Shown: one piece after another, positions 24,490 through 36,050 of the stretch
Layout of the letters: every line of letters starts with the position of its first letter
Numbering within the stretch: position 1 is the stretch's first letter
Assembly: GCA_007922225.1 (NCBI GenBank)
Contig: ML679970.1
Location: 39,167,460-39,231,459 of the forward strand
Source: Emydura subglobosa
Lineage: Eukaryota > Chordata > Testudines > Chelidae
Length of the DNA: 64,000 nt
Direction: 5' to 3'
Made by a program: the position numbers and the translations under genes
The notes under the pieces: generated by a model
What the model was told of the DNA's origin: nothing
Databases searched by the model: none
The model's input: the letters and a program-made list of their open reading frames with translations, nothing else

Positions 24490-27400
24490 TTTGTCAAGCA
24501 GGAGCACTCTACTACTGAAGTACTAATACAGGGCACAACTGGAAAGTTAATTACAAACTGGAATTTTAGAAGGAGCTGTAAGGTTTAAAAGCACTCAGGA
24601 GTCAGATTAATCAAGAGAGAAAGCACAGTATTTTCTATTAACTATGTGAGCATTCAATCAGATTCCTGTGAATCCTATTTACATAATCATTCCAATACCA
24701 GTAATTTGATACATATTCTCAAACATCAACTATCAGGGCTATTAAAGGTTGTGGCATTTTGTTTTTCCCATGAGTAGTGGTCTGGCCAGATTCCAACTGT
24801 TAGTTACATTTTTTGTCCCTAAATTTCCCCTGCAGTTTCTGTTGGATAAGATAGTCTTCACTTCCTGTTACAGAGGTTTGCATCTGAAAGGGGAATTAAG
24901 CAATCCTGACTGTAGTTTGTTGCAGTGTTTTGCGAGCCTTCAAATGAAGGCTAGGCAAAAATTATTAGTTAGTCCATTCTGTGATGGATGTAACCAATAA
25001 ATCATGTATCAATTTCTATCTCACAGCATCCAGAGTGTTTGTGATGTTGCATCTTTCCACCGCCTCAAAAATTTTATTTGAAAAATGCAATTGCATAATA
25101 TCTACAAAAGAAGCAAATTTCATCTGTGACTTTCAAACAAAGGAAATTAAATGAAGGAATCAATAAAAAAATGACACTAAACTCTTCTGGTTGCCACCTA
25201 CACATTTGCTAAAAACTTGTATTGGGGGAAGCTATACAGATTAAACAAACTATGTCACAGTAGGAGCCTATGAGACCACTCTATTGGTAACCAATTGATC
25301 AACTTTGAAGAACCAAAGCCACTTTTTTAATATGTATAGCTTAGGAACTTTTGATTGGTGTATTGTACATCCAGATCTATTCAGCAGAAAATATGATTTC
25401 CAAGCGAGATAGAGGCCAGATGAATATAAGTGTTATAAAAGGATATCCACAGTTTTTTCTTGATCCTTGAAAAGCATCATTTCAAAAGAAACTTTAGAAA
25501 TAAAAGGGGACTTCAACCAAAATAAATGCAGTTTCCTGTTTGGTACATATGAAATGCTTTAGAGTTTCCTAGTCACTGGGACAATAAAACAGCTATTCAC
25601 TATTAATTATTATTACTAATGTTAACAGGCCAAAACCCCTCAAATTCTGAAAGCTTGATGGAAGATGTTTCTGTGCATCAGCACAGATTAGTTTTACTGA
25701 AGAATATGCTTTTACATGTAATCTTATATTTGCATGAAAGCCACTAGCATGCTTAGGCATTTGCATAACATATAGATTACATTCATAGTTAATTTCTGGA
25801 GAAATACATTATTGCTTTTGCTATAACAGCATGGGGAGAACATATTACTAAAGAAACTCACAATATAATTACAACAGCATCCCTCCCCAGAAACTGTTTT
25901 TCAAAGAAGAGGATCATTAGATGATTATTTGACTTTGACATCTATCAAAGTTCTATAACATACTGTGCAGGGGACTGGGAAGCAGTAGAAACAGTGTTTT
26001 AATAGAAAAAATACATTTTCTTCAACTTTTAAAGAAGTATTATGATGATTTGCGGGGACTGTTCTGTATACAATTTATGGATTCTGGTTGATTTTAAGAA
26101 ATTACTGCATCATTGAAAGCCTCAGGGCTGTGTCAAGTATTTTCCAGACCAGGGACAATGGAGGGTCTTTCAACCTTGATGGTTGCCCATTCAAGGGAAG
26201 TACCTTAAGACAATGGATGAGTTTAAGCTAGTAATATCCATTTTCTCTAACTTTGCTGCAGGGGAATGGAGTTTGAAGGAGTGGAGCTCCTCAGAAGCAG
26301 ATAAATTTTCAGTGCTGGGTCTTAAAAACCAGAGCCTCAGTATGGGACTCAGAAGGATACACAGAAGGAACAAAGGCATAGCCTTTTGGAAGGAGAGGAG
26401 ATGTCTTTGGTGGTACAGACAGCCAAGGTCAAAGGAAGCTGGCTGGAGCACTGAGAGCAGACTTCATGATTCAAGAGAGAAACCTAACCTGAATAAGGGG
26501 AGTCCCAGAGAACAGACCTACAACACGACACCAACCCAGCTCCTGAAGAGCACTCCAGTGTGGTAAAGAAAGTAAGTCAGGAAATGGAAAACAAAGGTTT
26601 TTCTTTTGTCTATGTAATGGGATTTCCCCTACCGTGGGATCCTTTTGGCACTCATTCACCTCAGGGCCGCTCTCATTTTTCGTGACCCAGTCCTCCAGCC
26701 AGGTCGCGGTATAGTTTTTTTCTTCTGGGTTAGCCAAGTTCCCCCAGATAATCTTCCCATGTGCTTTCCCAGGCAGTCCTCCACAGTAATTCCCAGTATA
26801 TGCCACCTCCCCATTAGCTGGTAGGGGAACTTGGGTCCCCACATTACATTGGGTTCCAAGTGATGGCTTCTCTAATCAACAGCCAAGATCTACATAATCA
26901 TCATCCTTGCTGTACTTTTCTTGGACTTCTTCCTATTCTATCTTCCACACGTGTTTTTCCCCCACAACTCTAAAATAAACCTTCCTACAGAGCTAGGATC
27001 CCAGAGCATTCACTATCCTCTGGATTTCCTTCTAGTCACCTCACTATACTTAGAGAGTAACTAGAAATTTTCCCTACAGCCCCTTTTTAGCCTCCATTTC
27101 CTGGCTTTATAGGATCCCAGCCTGTTCCTGCCCAGTTGGGCTTCATCTTCAATTACTGCTTATCAGTGAAGCCTGGCTGTCCCCCAGGTGCAGCTTATAA
27201 GATTAATTGACTAATTCTGAGCCACTTTAACAGCTTCAGGGTTGGTGTTGAGTGAGTGCCCCATTCCAGTCTGGATCTGTATATTTCTTGTACTATCTAC
27301 AGTAAAGAGTGATTGGTTTTGGAACCTTTGCAAAGGCTGTGCATTATGTGTTTCAACTATCATATGTTCCTCCTGAAGAAGTAAAGAGTAAGCTGCTGTG

Positions 27401-28020
27401 CCGACAAGTTTGGAATTCTCGGAGTAGAACCTGGGAGAGCCAACTCTAGTCCCTGGGCCTAGGCAGCTGGACTGTGGAGTCTTAACTCTAAGGAGGAAGT
27501 GCAAGACAGAAGATCTGTACCATAAGAGTGTGCCTAGAACTCCAAAGCCAGAGGCAACACTGAGTATGGGGGGCCAAAACACAGAAGCCTAGTAAGTGCT
27601 AGGAGGAGGAGCTTTATCAGGGCTGTGACCGGTATTTTAATAGGGTAAATAGATCCTTCTATGCTTATAAAATTAAATTTGAATTCTCTGCAGCAATAGC
27701 TCCAAGAAACTACTTTTACTATTATATTATCTATTACACAATAGGGGAAACTTGAAGAAAGGCAATGTTTCTTTTTTGCAGGTTTCTGTGCATCTTTCAT
27801 ACACTGTTTCAGTGAAAGATTCTGGGATTCTTGTAAAACATGCACAAATTTACACACAAAGGAAGAGAGAATCTATGTTGGCCATATGAATCTCAAAGTA
27901 TGTGCACAATCAATGCAATTTAACAATTACTGGTGTGTTAAATGGGAGTATGAGGAAAGGGGACCCTCTTGTATTCCTCTTCTTTCCACAAAAGCTCTTG
28001 AGATTTTTTTTTCCTGTCCT
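24490..28020. other. No gene recognised; repeat-like 26.57-27.25 kb
   Basis: Between 26,570 and 27,250 the sequence is more GC-rich and could be LTR-derived, but no termini or target duplication were found. The ORFs at 26,183-26,566 (plus) and 26,471-26,842 (minus) show no domain. Nothing recognised elsewhere. Confidence 0.35.
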
Positions 28021-28025
28021 TATTT

Positions 28026-28192
28026 ATAAGAACATATGAACAGCCATACTGGTTCAGACCAATGGTCCATCTAGCCCATTATCCTGTCTTCCAACAGTGG
28101 TCAATGCCAGGTGCTTCAAAGGGAATGAACAGAACAGGTCATCATCAGGTGATCCATCCTGTCTCCCATTCCCAGCTTCTGACAAACAACAG
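28026..28192 (-). mobile_element. CR1 LINE 3' end
   Basis: Begins with the reverse complement of the CR1 terminus (TAAGAACATATGAACAGCCA, TACTGGTTCAGACCAATGGT, CATCTAGCCCATTATCCTGT) and continues through AATGCCAGGTGCTTCAAAGG. Truncated within the 3' UTR. Confidence 0.9.
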
Positions 28193-28287
28193 TACACATG
28201 GGCAACCTCATTTACTTCAGTGGGGCAAAATATGGTCCCTTAGGTAAGACCAACGTTGCACAGGAGAAGAGCTGTATGCTGTAGCAT

Positions 28288-28434
28288 CAGTGCTTAATTT
28301 GTGCCAGGGCTGAGTCCCGGCATCTCTAGGCTTGGCAGTTCATAATCCCATTGCCTCTGGGCTTGCTGCATCAGTTATGAATATAAAAAAATTTATTGAG
28401 CCCCGGCACCTCTTTCATTACAAATTAAGCACTG
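28288..28434. mobile_element. 147-bp hAT-type MITE
   Basis: Terminal inverted repeats CAGTGCTTAATTTGT and ACAAATTAAGCACTG match exactly over 15 bp. Flanking 8-mers TGTAGCAT (28,280-28,287) and TGTAGCTT (28,435-28,442) are a 7/8 target duplication. Interior AGCCCCGGCACCTCT pairs with the left-side GCCAGGGCT region. Confidence 0.9.
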
Positions 28435-28442
28435 TGTAGCTT

Positions 28443-29136
28443 TTGGGGAATATAATGACCTTTGGCTGTGTGTATTCATTGTAGACAGACAGGAAAGTTC
28501 CCTCCCTCTAGACATAGCAAATATTGTCTCCATAGCACTCTCAGAACCCACAGGCTTGGGAGCAAGGAACCACACCTGATCTTGAACTGCTTGCCCCCTA
28601 CTCCTAGATCCTAGGCCTTGTCCAATTAATTTTAATAGGAAACAGTAGCTTTGCTGCATAATTGACTTCTGCAGAAAGTAGATTTCCCAATTAAAGTGTT
28701 TTTCATAGCATGCAATGTACAGGAGCTTTCAGAGTGAGGGAAAAGATCACGTAAATAAATTTATTTTCAAAAAGAATTTTCTCATTACAAAAAATGGACG
28801 GGTTATTCTGTAAATAGGTTAAATACACTTAAGGTACATTCTCATGCAACTCTTTTGTGGTGGTTGGTTTTTGTGGTCACGTTTATTCAACTTCAGTGAC
28901 TTCACTCAAACAGGATCTGAAGCATATCAGACTTTAAAGCAAGTCAATAGACTTGACTCTAGTTTTCTGAGGCATCTCTTCCTGAGCTTTCTTTATCCAG
29001 GACCTCTCGTCTCACAATCTAGCATCCCATTTCAGTCTTCTATTGCTGGTGGATAAGGATGAATGAGATCTTCTGTTCTCGCTTCATGGCAGAGCCAGCA
29101 GAGTTGCTCTGCACTTGCACATAGATTTTTTTTCCA
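28443..29136. other. No gene recognised
   Basis: No exon, RNA gene or repeat recognised. Confidence 0.4.
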
Positions 29137-29504
29137 TCCTGGTCTATGCTGAAAAGTTAGGTTGACCTAAAATCAACTTGTTTCAACCCAGTTGTTCACA
29201 TGTCTACACCTAAATTTGTCTCCGAGCAAAATAAACACCCTGTTACAGTGACAATAATACCACCTCCCTGAACGATGCAGAGGCAGGGTCAACCTACATA
29301 CGTCAATGCATTACCTGTATTGCCCCAACAGTCCTTCAGCAGCTGGCCCTCAATGCATCTGTCCCTATGACAGTGGTTGCTCAGGTCACAATTATGAACT
29401 CTAGAGGACAGGATCACAGGCACTGGAAGACCCCCCACTTTAGAATTCCAGCATTTTTAATGCCTTTCCCTGATAGGCATGCTCACCAACAGAGGCAATT
29501 AGCC

Positions 29505-29915
29505 CACCTTTATGAGCACCTGACAATACCAGCTCCACCCCAGAAAATTACTAGACACATTCCTGCCTGGAGCAGGAAAGAAGTCATGGATCTCCTCGGC
29601 TTGTAGGGAGAAGACACAGTGCAAGCACAGCTAAGAAACAAACATCTACATGGGGTTGCATGGGGGATGCTGAAATTAGGGCATGACAGGGATGAGCAGT
29701 AGTGCAATTTGAAAGTGAAAGAACTTCACCAAGCATATCAGAAGGCAAGTGAGGCTGCCCTGCAGAACTACTGCTTCTACAATGAAGTGCATGCCCCATT
29801 GGGCATGGAACTCACCAGCACCCCATATATGACTGTGGACACTTTACAGGAGCCTTATGCAGCGATCCCTGCAGTGTACTGCAAAAGGGAAGAGGAGGAG
29901 CAGCAGTCGGGGTAG
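29505..29915 (+). pseudogene. Harbinger Myb/SANT-like DNA-binding protein remnant
   Basis: HIPAWSRKEVMDLLGL, then a stop, then a region continuing to VKELHQAYQKASEA and NYCFYNEVHAPLG, then an acidic REEEEQQSG end. These match the Myb-like (trihelix) accessory protein of Harbinger elements, which helps the transposase bind transposon ends. At least two in-frame stops (after DLLGL and before the VKELHQ segment) inactivate it. Confidence 0.7.
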
Positions 29916-30899
29916 AGGACCTGAAGGAAGATGCAAACAATGAGCAGCAAGCCATGAGCTGTTTGAAACCTTAGTGGAGTCAAGATAGTCCTGCCACTCG
30001 AGAGCAGATAACCCCACTGGTGAAGGGGAAGGAAGTTCAGCTAAGTGTGTATGTTCATTATTTCTTAAAAGCTTTTTTTACTTTTTGATTGCAGGAAACC
30101 TCCCCCTTTTACTTCTTCCCTATTTAAAAAAGTGTCTCCCTTTCCATCCACACTTTTAGAGAACAAAGGCTTTGATTACTCATTTTACCTGTAAAATGTT
30201 AGAAAACAATGTTAGAACGTAAATTAAAAAAATTAGCATGGAAGTCTGATTTACAGAGTCCACATCAGATTAGTGTCCTGTACTCAGACAATTTGTTTTC
30301 TTGGGTTTTTGAAATATGGGTCACCCTCTTATAGTGCTGCTAAAACTACACTTCGTGTATTTGCACTTTACCTTATTTTCTGTCTCTTTACACACACAAT
30401 AGACTTCTGTTTTGGGAAGCACCACACATTTATTAGTTTACACCCTTCATAATTGCCAATTTACAAAATTCATAATGGGAGTCAACAATCAATCTGTGTT
30501 TCAACTCACTGTGCCTTCATATGTACAATTTCATAAAAACATGTAATAACACTGTTAAAATGCTATTTTAAGGCCTCCCTCAGCTCCACAATTGGCTTTT
30601 TCTCATAGCCCTGGTGTTTGGCTGTTCAAATTCAGCAGACAGCCAGTCAACCTGCCCCTCCACCCTGCCTGTAGCCTTTTCCCCTTTGCCTCATGGACAT
30701 TATGCAATACCCAATATGCAGCTGTGGGGATGCTTACCTCACTGAGATCCAATTTACTCAGTAGTGTAGCTGATCATATTTATAATCAAGTAGTACATTA
30801 TATGGGTAATAGATTAGAGTTAAGGTTTAAGTCAAAGTATAAATAGGATCATGCTACTAAGGTATGGGACTAATAAGTGTGTATTAGGTATATAAAGTA

Positions 30900-31035
30900 A
30901 GACAAGGCTGTAATGCAAGGTCTACAGGTTTTCAGCCTAGGAATATTGTTTATTGGACCAAATTCTGTTGGTGAAAAAGAAGCTTCACCGAGCTCTTCTT
31001 TAGGTGTGGGAAAGAGTTCCCAGTACCAACCGATC
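30900..31035 (-). repeat. Repeat fragment inside Harbinger spacer
   Basis: Reverse complement reads AAGAAGAGCTCGGTGAAGCT, TTTCACCAACAGAATTTGGT, CCAATAAACAATATTCC. I recognise this as the 3' part of a widespread sauropsid interspersed repeat but cannot name the family safely. It lies between the two Harbinger genes. Confidence 0.45.
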
Positions 31036-31059
31036 AATATTATAAAATTTCAAGTGCCA

Positions 31060-32070
31060 GGGACCCTTTAATCTACCAAAACCACATCAACAGTCATCTT
31101 GCACTGCTGAGCAGGTAGTTGAATCTTTCTTTGGCATTGCTGAGATGGCCAGCATATGGCTTCATGAGCCAGCAAAGCAAGGGGTAGTCTGCGTCTCCCA
31201 GAATTGTTATTGGCATTTCAACATCAATGGTAATCTGCAAATCAGGAAAGAACGTCCTGGTTTGCAGCTTTTGGAAAAGTCCTGTGTGCTTAAAGGTGTG
31301 ATTGTCATGCACCTTCTGTGACAAGCCCGTATTGACATCAGTGAAGCATCCCCAGTGATCCATTAGCACTTGCCTAACTTTGGAAAAAGTATCCCTTTCT
31401 GTTTATATAGTGACCAGTGAGGTGGGGTGACATAAGAATAAGAGTACTGCCTGTCACCCCCAGCACAGTTTGGGAACCCATTGTTGCCAATCCATCCACT
31501 ATTTCCTGCACATTGCTGAGAGTCACAGTCCTGTGCAGCAGGATATGCTTATGGCCTTGCACACTTGGATGACAATACTTAGATGGCCCCCACTGTGGAT
31601 TTTTCAACTCCAGCCTGATTAGCCATCAAATGGTAGCAATCTGGTGTCACTAAGGTGACCAGATGTCCTGATTTTATAGGGACAGTCCTGATGGTCTGAG
31701 CTCTTTCTTATTTAGCTACCTATTACCCTGCACCCTCTGTCCCAAATTTTCACACTTGCTATCTGATCACCCTAGGTGTCATAAGCTTCCAGAGCGTGAT
31801 CACCACTTCCTTCTTCACTATCAATGCAACTCTCATTCTGGCATTCCTGCACTGGAGCAACCTCAGGACATAGAACCTGGAATGTGGCCTTTTGCATCCA
31901 AAAATTCTTCAGTTGTTGCTTATCATTCCAATCCTGTATTATGATGTGATTACACCAATCAGTGCTTTTTTTTTGGTCCCAGAAGCAGCGAGCCACCATG
32001 TGGAGCTACTCTGGGAATGCCAGCAGCAACCTGGCATTTTTATTTGCTGTGTCCATCAGCATCCAGTCAT
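31060..32070 (-). pseudogene. PIF/Harbinger (HARBI1-type) transposase remnant
   Basis: The N-terminal part is at about 32,070-31,775 ([33 protein letters not shown]). After a 124-bp insertion come TPDCYHLMANQAGVEKSTVG, MSPHLTGHYINRKGYF, DHWGCFTDVNTGLSQKVHD, TILGDADYP, NAKERFNYL and GFGRLK. The second catalytic Asp region (GDADYP) remains. The first, normally DGTH, reads GST, and the catalytic Glu codon before CGFGRLK appears to have lost one base (about 31,087), shifting frame. HARBI1 in vertebrates is a domesticated relative; this copy is dead. Confidence 0.8.
31651..31774. mobile_element. 124-bp hAT-type MITE nested in Harbinger transposase
   Basis: Terminal inverted repeats TAAGGTGACCAGAT and ATCTGATCACCCTA. 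Target duplications GGTGTCAC (31,643-31,650) and GGTGTCAT (31,775-31,782) match 7/8 and come from the transposase coding sequence, so the MITE arrived after the Harbinger copy. Confidence 0.88.
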
Positions 32071-32082
32071 CCACATATCAGG

Positions 32083-32552
32083 AATGATGTGGATAAATTG
32101 GAGAAAGTCCAGAGAAGAGCAACAAAAATAATTAAAGGTCTAGCAAACATGACCTATGAGGCAAGACTGAAAGAATTGGGTTTGTTTAGCCTGGAGAAGA
32201 GAAGACTGAGAGGGGACATGATAACAGCTTTCAAGTACATAAAAGGTTTTACAAGGAGGAGAGAGAAAAAATGTTCTTAACCTCTAAGGAGAGGACAAGA
32301 AGCAATGGGCTTAAACTGCAGCAAGGGAGGTTTAGATTGGACAGTAGGCAAAAATTCCTAACTGTCAGAGTGGTTAATCACTGGAATAAATTGCCTAAGG
32401 AGGTTGTGGAATCTCCATCATTGGAAATTGTTAAGAGCAGGTTAGACAAACACTTGTCAGGGATGGTCTAGATATTACTTAGTCCTGCCATGAGTGCAAG
32501 GGACTGGACTAGATGACCTCTCGTGGTCCCTTCCAGCCCTATGGTTCTATCT
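32083..32552 (+). mobile_element. CR1 LINE 3' end nested in Harbinger element
   Basis: Encodes the CR1 ORF2 C-terminus ([54 protein letters not shown]) in two frames broken by a shift near 32,275. The CR1 3' tail follows: ACTAGATGACCTCTCGTGGT, CCCTTCCAGCCCTATGGTTC. Younger-looking than the other CR1 pieces. It sits just upstream of the transposase start. Confidence 0.93.
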
Positions 32553-33087
32553 TTGCTGAATACTTCTTCTTCCTCCTCCCACCCCTAGCTATAGTGGTAC
32601 TTGAAGTTCTGTGAATATAGGATAATTGTATGTCCTGTACAACCAATGGTCATTAGAATTGCATAGAGGTCTGCAGGATCAAGGCTTCTGCCAGTCAAAT
32701 AGCAGAAACAGAAGTGACATGCTAGGCTGTGGAAGTTTTAAAATAAGGCATTAAAATTATGGGATGAAACTGGCATCGTGAGATAGAGAAAGTAGCATTG
32801 TGGGAACCTGACATTCAGTTCCCAGAAGTCCCTGGGTAAATTGCTAGTATCCTATAAGGCACTTCAAAAATGTCCCACAAGGCATTGCTCTGGACAGCAA
32901 CATGGGGTACGCTGTGATACCTGCCCATGGTGCATAGCATTTTCCAAATACACAGCCACTCGTAGTGAGTATGTGAAGCACCAATGCAAGCATCCCAGTG
33001 TGCACTCATCTGAACAATATACAAAAGTCATTGGCTATACACTTACGTAACTTGTGTCAACCAAACTTTGTAGTGTAGACCTAGCCT

Positions 33088-34257
33088 TCTTCTTACAGTA
33101 GCAGGGACAGAAAGGTGACCACTTTTCCCTCCACAAGATCCATGGGTTTAATTAAGTAGAATTTGAGTTACCAACTTTATCCAGAAGAGTGGGAGAAAAT
33201 TATGATACATATTGGGAAACAACTATTTCAGGTGAGAAGCACAGGTAAACAAGGTTCTACTGTACTTTTTAAAAATGTTTTCTCTTTTTATCCTACTTTG
33301 CTATCATGTGTTTCCCAATAAATAGTATAAACTACTGAGAAACTCCCTTTAATATATATCTCTGTCTCTAACTAATAAAGTCCATAAGCACAAAGGAACT
33401 CAGAAATCTGCAAATCTTGCTCTCCCAGACTGGAGCTGAAAGAAACTTCTTGTGATAACAGAAAACAAAACTTGAGAGGAACTCTTTATCCACTAACTTA
33501 ATTTCTTATGGAAAAGAGAGAAGGGACAGATACCATTACCTATTTGATTTCAAAAGCTAATAGGATCATTAATGCTAAGTAAAAAATGTTGCCAGTGTAG
33601 CCAAAAGGAAACTGATTGTAAAAACTCCATGCAGTGCACAGTGGGGAGACAAAAAGCTGAAGACTTGTCAGTGGGTACATAGCTAAACTGTAGGTTAACA
33701 TATAGTACAGTCAGGTTCTTCAGTCCTTGGGATCCCATCTCTGAGAACTCATGACAGATTGGATAGAGAAACTGATGGTTTTATAAATTTACAGAGAAAC
33801 AAAATAGCACATCAGCATGTGTAAAAAGCATTCCATTTTGAGAGCAATGTCCTCATTAACCAAGGCCACTGGAAAAATCAGTGGCTTGATAAGAATTGCA
33901 GCTGTGTAATTACTGTTTTGTGATTTTTCCAGTTCTAGCAGATTTCTCACCAGTTTTAATTGAATATTATTGCTGCGGCTAAGCCACCTCTTTCCTGCTG
34001 TACTAAATCAGGAGTTCCAGCACTAGCATCTCTTTAGTTCATGAAGGCAGCTGGCTGAGTCCCTGCACAGGAGTGCTGCTGTCTGCATTAATCAATGAAG
34101 CAGGAATTTATAAACTGCTCAAACAAGGAAAGGAAGCAAAAGAATTGGTGCGAGGGTGGGGGATAATGAAAAAGCAAGAGGCACAGAGTTGGGGTTTGGG
34201 GGAAGGAGACCAAGGCAGGAAAGGAAAGAGGATGAAGTTGTGGTTCAAACATGTCAG
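33088..34257. other. No gene recognised
   Basis: No exon, RNA gene or repeat recognised. Confidence 0.4.
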
Positions 34258-34415
34258 AGTTAAGGACTCCTGATTGCTAATCCTGGCACTGATACCAAAT
34301 CCACCCAAGCAAGTCACTTAATTTCTCCAGTTAAGTTTTACCTATGGGTATACTACCTTCCTCACAGGAATATTAGACAACTAGCTATTTCTCAAAGTGC
34401 TTTGAAGTTAAAGGT
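34258..34415 (+). mobile_element. MIR-like SINE fragment
   Basis: ACTCCTGATTGCTAATCCTG, AAGCAAGTCACTTAATTTCT and CTACCTTCCTCACAGGAATA, then AAAGTGCTTTGAAG, follow the MIR order. Confidence 0.65.
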
Positions 34416-35104
34416 CTAAAAAAGTGATTTAAAAAAAAATTACCAAAATACAGAAAGAGGAAAGAAAACAGCAAGGTAAAAGAGGCACTTAGAGTAACTA
34501 AGTTAGGGTAATGTGCGAAAGTTTCTCAGTTGATGTGAGCTCTAGCGCAGCAAGAATAAAAAAAGTAAAATCCATTAATAGGATGTCACAGCCAAAACCA
34601 TCTATAAGTAACTGGAGGGTTGTCAAGGGAGTTTAAATATATGTTGCCAACAAATGCCTAACAGGAGCCTTATTACTTAGGGAAAGGGGTTATTTCCCTG
34701 ATTTGTCTCAATTTATTTCTAAGAGCAGCACATTACCAAGAGTGGATCACTCAGGCTAAAACTTCTGGGTTATCTTCTCTAGCTTTAAATACTCACAAGA
34801 GAGGAGGAAAAAGAATAGTAATCAATCTCTCTTTTTAAAACTCATCTGAACTATGAGTGAGATGTGGAATGCTGACATAGAAAGCAGCTAGAATAGTTTA
34901 GCTAAAAGGCAGTTGTTTTAACAAAAAATAAATAAAACTTTACAAATAAAGAAACATATGAAACAAAAATTAGTCTATTTACTTCAGTCTTGTCGGCTTT
35001 ACACTATTTCTCTAAGCTTCCTCAAATTTCTGCTGCTGAACTAAAATGCCTGAGCTGCTGTGAGCTTTTATAGGTATCTCAGAATAAAGAGAAACTGCTG
35101 ACTC
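34416..35104. other. No gene recognised
   Basis: No exon, RNA gene or repeat recognised. Confidence 0.4.
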
Positions 35105-35230
35105 AGGCCCCCATCTTGCAAATGCTTATACACATGCACTAAAGTACTTGAGTAGTGACATTGAAGTTAGTGGACTACTCATATGATTAAAATTAATCAC
35201 ATTGCACACGTGTTTTCAGGATTGGAGTCT
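35105..35230. mobile_element. Palindromic MITE
   Basis: GCAAATGCTTATACACATGC and CACTAAAGTACTTGAGTAGT on the left have degraded inverted partners on the right (GTGGACTACTCATATGATTA, GCACACGTGTTTTCAGGATT). The centre ATTGAAGTTAGTGGAC is typical of this sauropsid foldback family. Confidence 0.6.
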
Positions 35231-35508
35231 CAATCTGCTCTACCTAGTACACACATGCTAAAGTGCTTCCTCTAAGTCAGCTTTCCGGCCAGGCAGCTTA
35301 ATTATAATAAAACTATGAATTCTGCAGAATTCGAACTATCATATAAGTGAAGTGGGAAAATGAAGTGATCCTTTTACTTCCAACTGTCACATGAAGTAAA
35401 CATGAAACATACTGAGAGAAACACAGATGGGAACACTTGGGATATCTGTGGAAAAACATTGGATTGTAAAATACCAATTATTGGTCCTTAACTAAATCTA
35501 ACAATAGA

Positions 35509-35756
35509 CTCAGAGTACATCTGCACTGCAGCTGGAGGTGCTATTTCCAGCTTGGATAGATAAACGCTAATGCGATAAAAACAGCAGTGTAGTCATAGCA
35601 GTGGGCACAGCGGCACAGACTAGCCAGCCGAGATGCTAGGCTGTGGTGCTACTTTGGCTACACTGCTATTTTTAGCTAGTTAGCTCAGTCAAAGCTTGTG
35701 TATGTCCACCCAAGCTGGAAATTACACCTCCAGCTGCAGTACAGATGTACCCTCAG
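35509..35756. mobile_element. About 248-bp MITE with long terminal inverted repeats
   Basis: The left end CTCAGAGTACATCTGCACTG continuing to CAGCTGGAGGTGCTATTTCC is mirrored on the right (reverse complement CTGAGGGTACATCTGTACTG, CAGCTGGAGGTGTAATTTCC). The inverted repeat exceeds 45 bp at about 90% identity by eye. No clear target duplication. A half copy lies at 21,517-21,625. Confidence 0.8.
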
Positions 35757-35924
35757 TGCACCACAATGTTCTCTCCCAGCATGTTTGCAAAGAAGATCTG
35801 GACCCCAATAGTTATGTTTAGTCTAAGCTGACTTACATCTTGAGAATAATTAGCTTTCTGATGGGATCATAGGAGGACTTGTGTAACTTGGGATGCTATC
35901 TCTCCATCTAATAATTATAATAAA

Positions 35925-36050
35925 TATCTGGCTCTTATAGAGTGCTTTTCATCAGTGTCTCTGAAAGCACTTCACAATCTTTAATGTATATATCCTCAAA
36001 ATACCCTTGTGAGGTAGGGAAATACTATTATCCCCATTTTCAGGCCTCAT
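35925..36050 (-). mobile_element. MIR-like SINE fragment
   Basis: CTTATAGAGTGCTTTTCATC, CTGAAAGCACTTCACAATCT and TACTATTATCCCCATTTTCA are the reverse complement of the MIR/CORE-SINE 3' half. Confidence 0.6.

Larger units (their letters stand above)
29137..33087. mobile_element. PIF/Harbinger DNA transposon, two-gene, decayed, with nested insertions
   Basis: Ends are inverted: left CTGGTCTATGCTGAAAAGTT, right (reverse complement) GGCTAGGTCTACACTACAAA. Inside are a Myb/SANT-like gene remnant on plus (29.5-29.9 kb) and a transposase remnant on minus (31.06-32.07 kb), the divergent two-protein layout of autonomous Harbinger elements. Later insertions are a hAT MITE (31,651-31,774) and a CR1 tail (about 32,083-32,552). 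Exact ends are uncertain by a few bases and the 3-bp target duplication was not resolved. Confidence 0.8.

Noticed and set aside
26183..26842. ORFs of 127 (plus) and 123 (minus) codons
   Set aside because: They overlap on opposite strands, share no domain with known proteins, and lie in repeat-like sequence.
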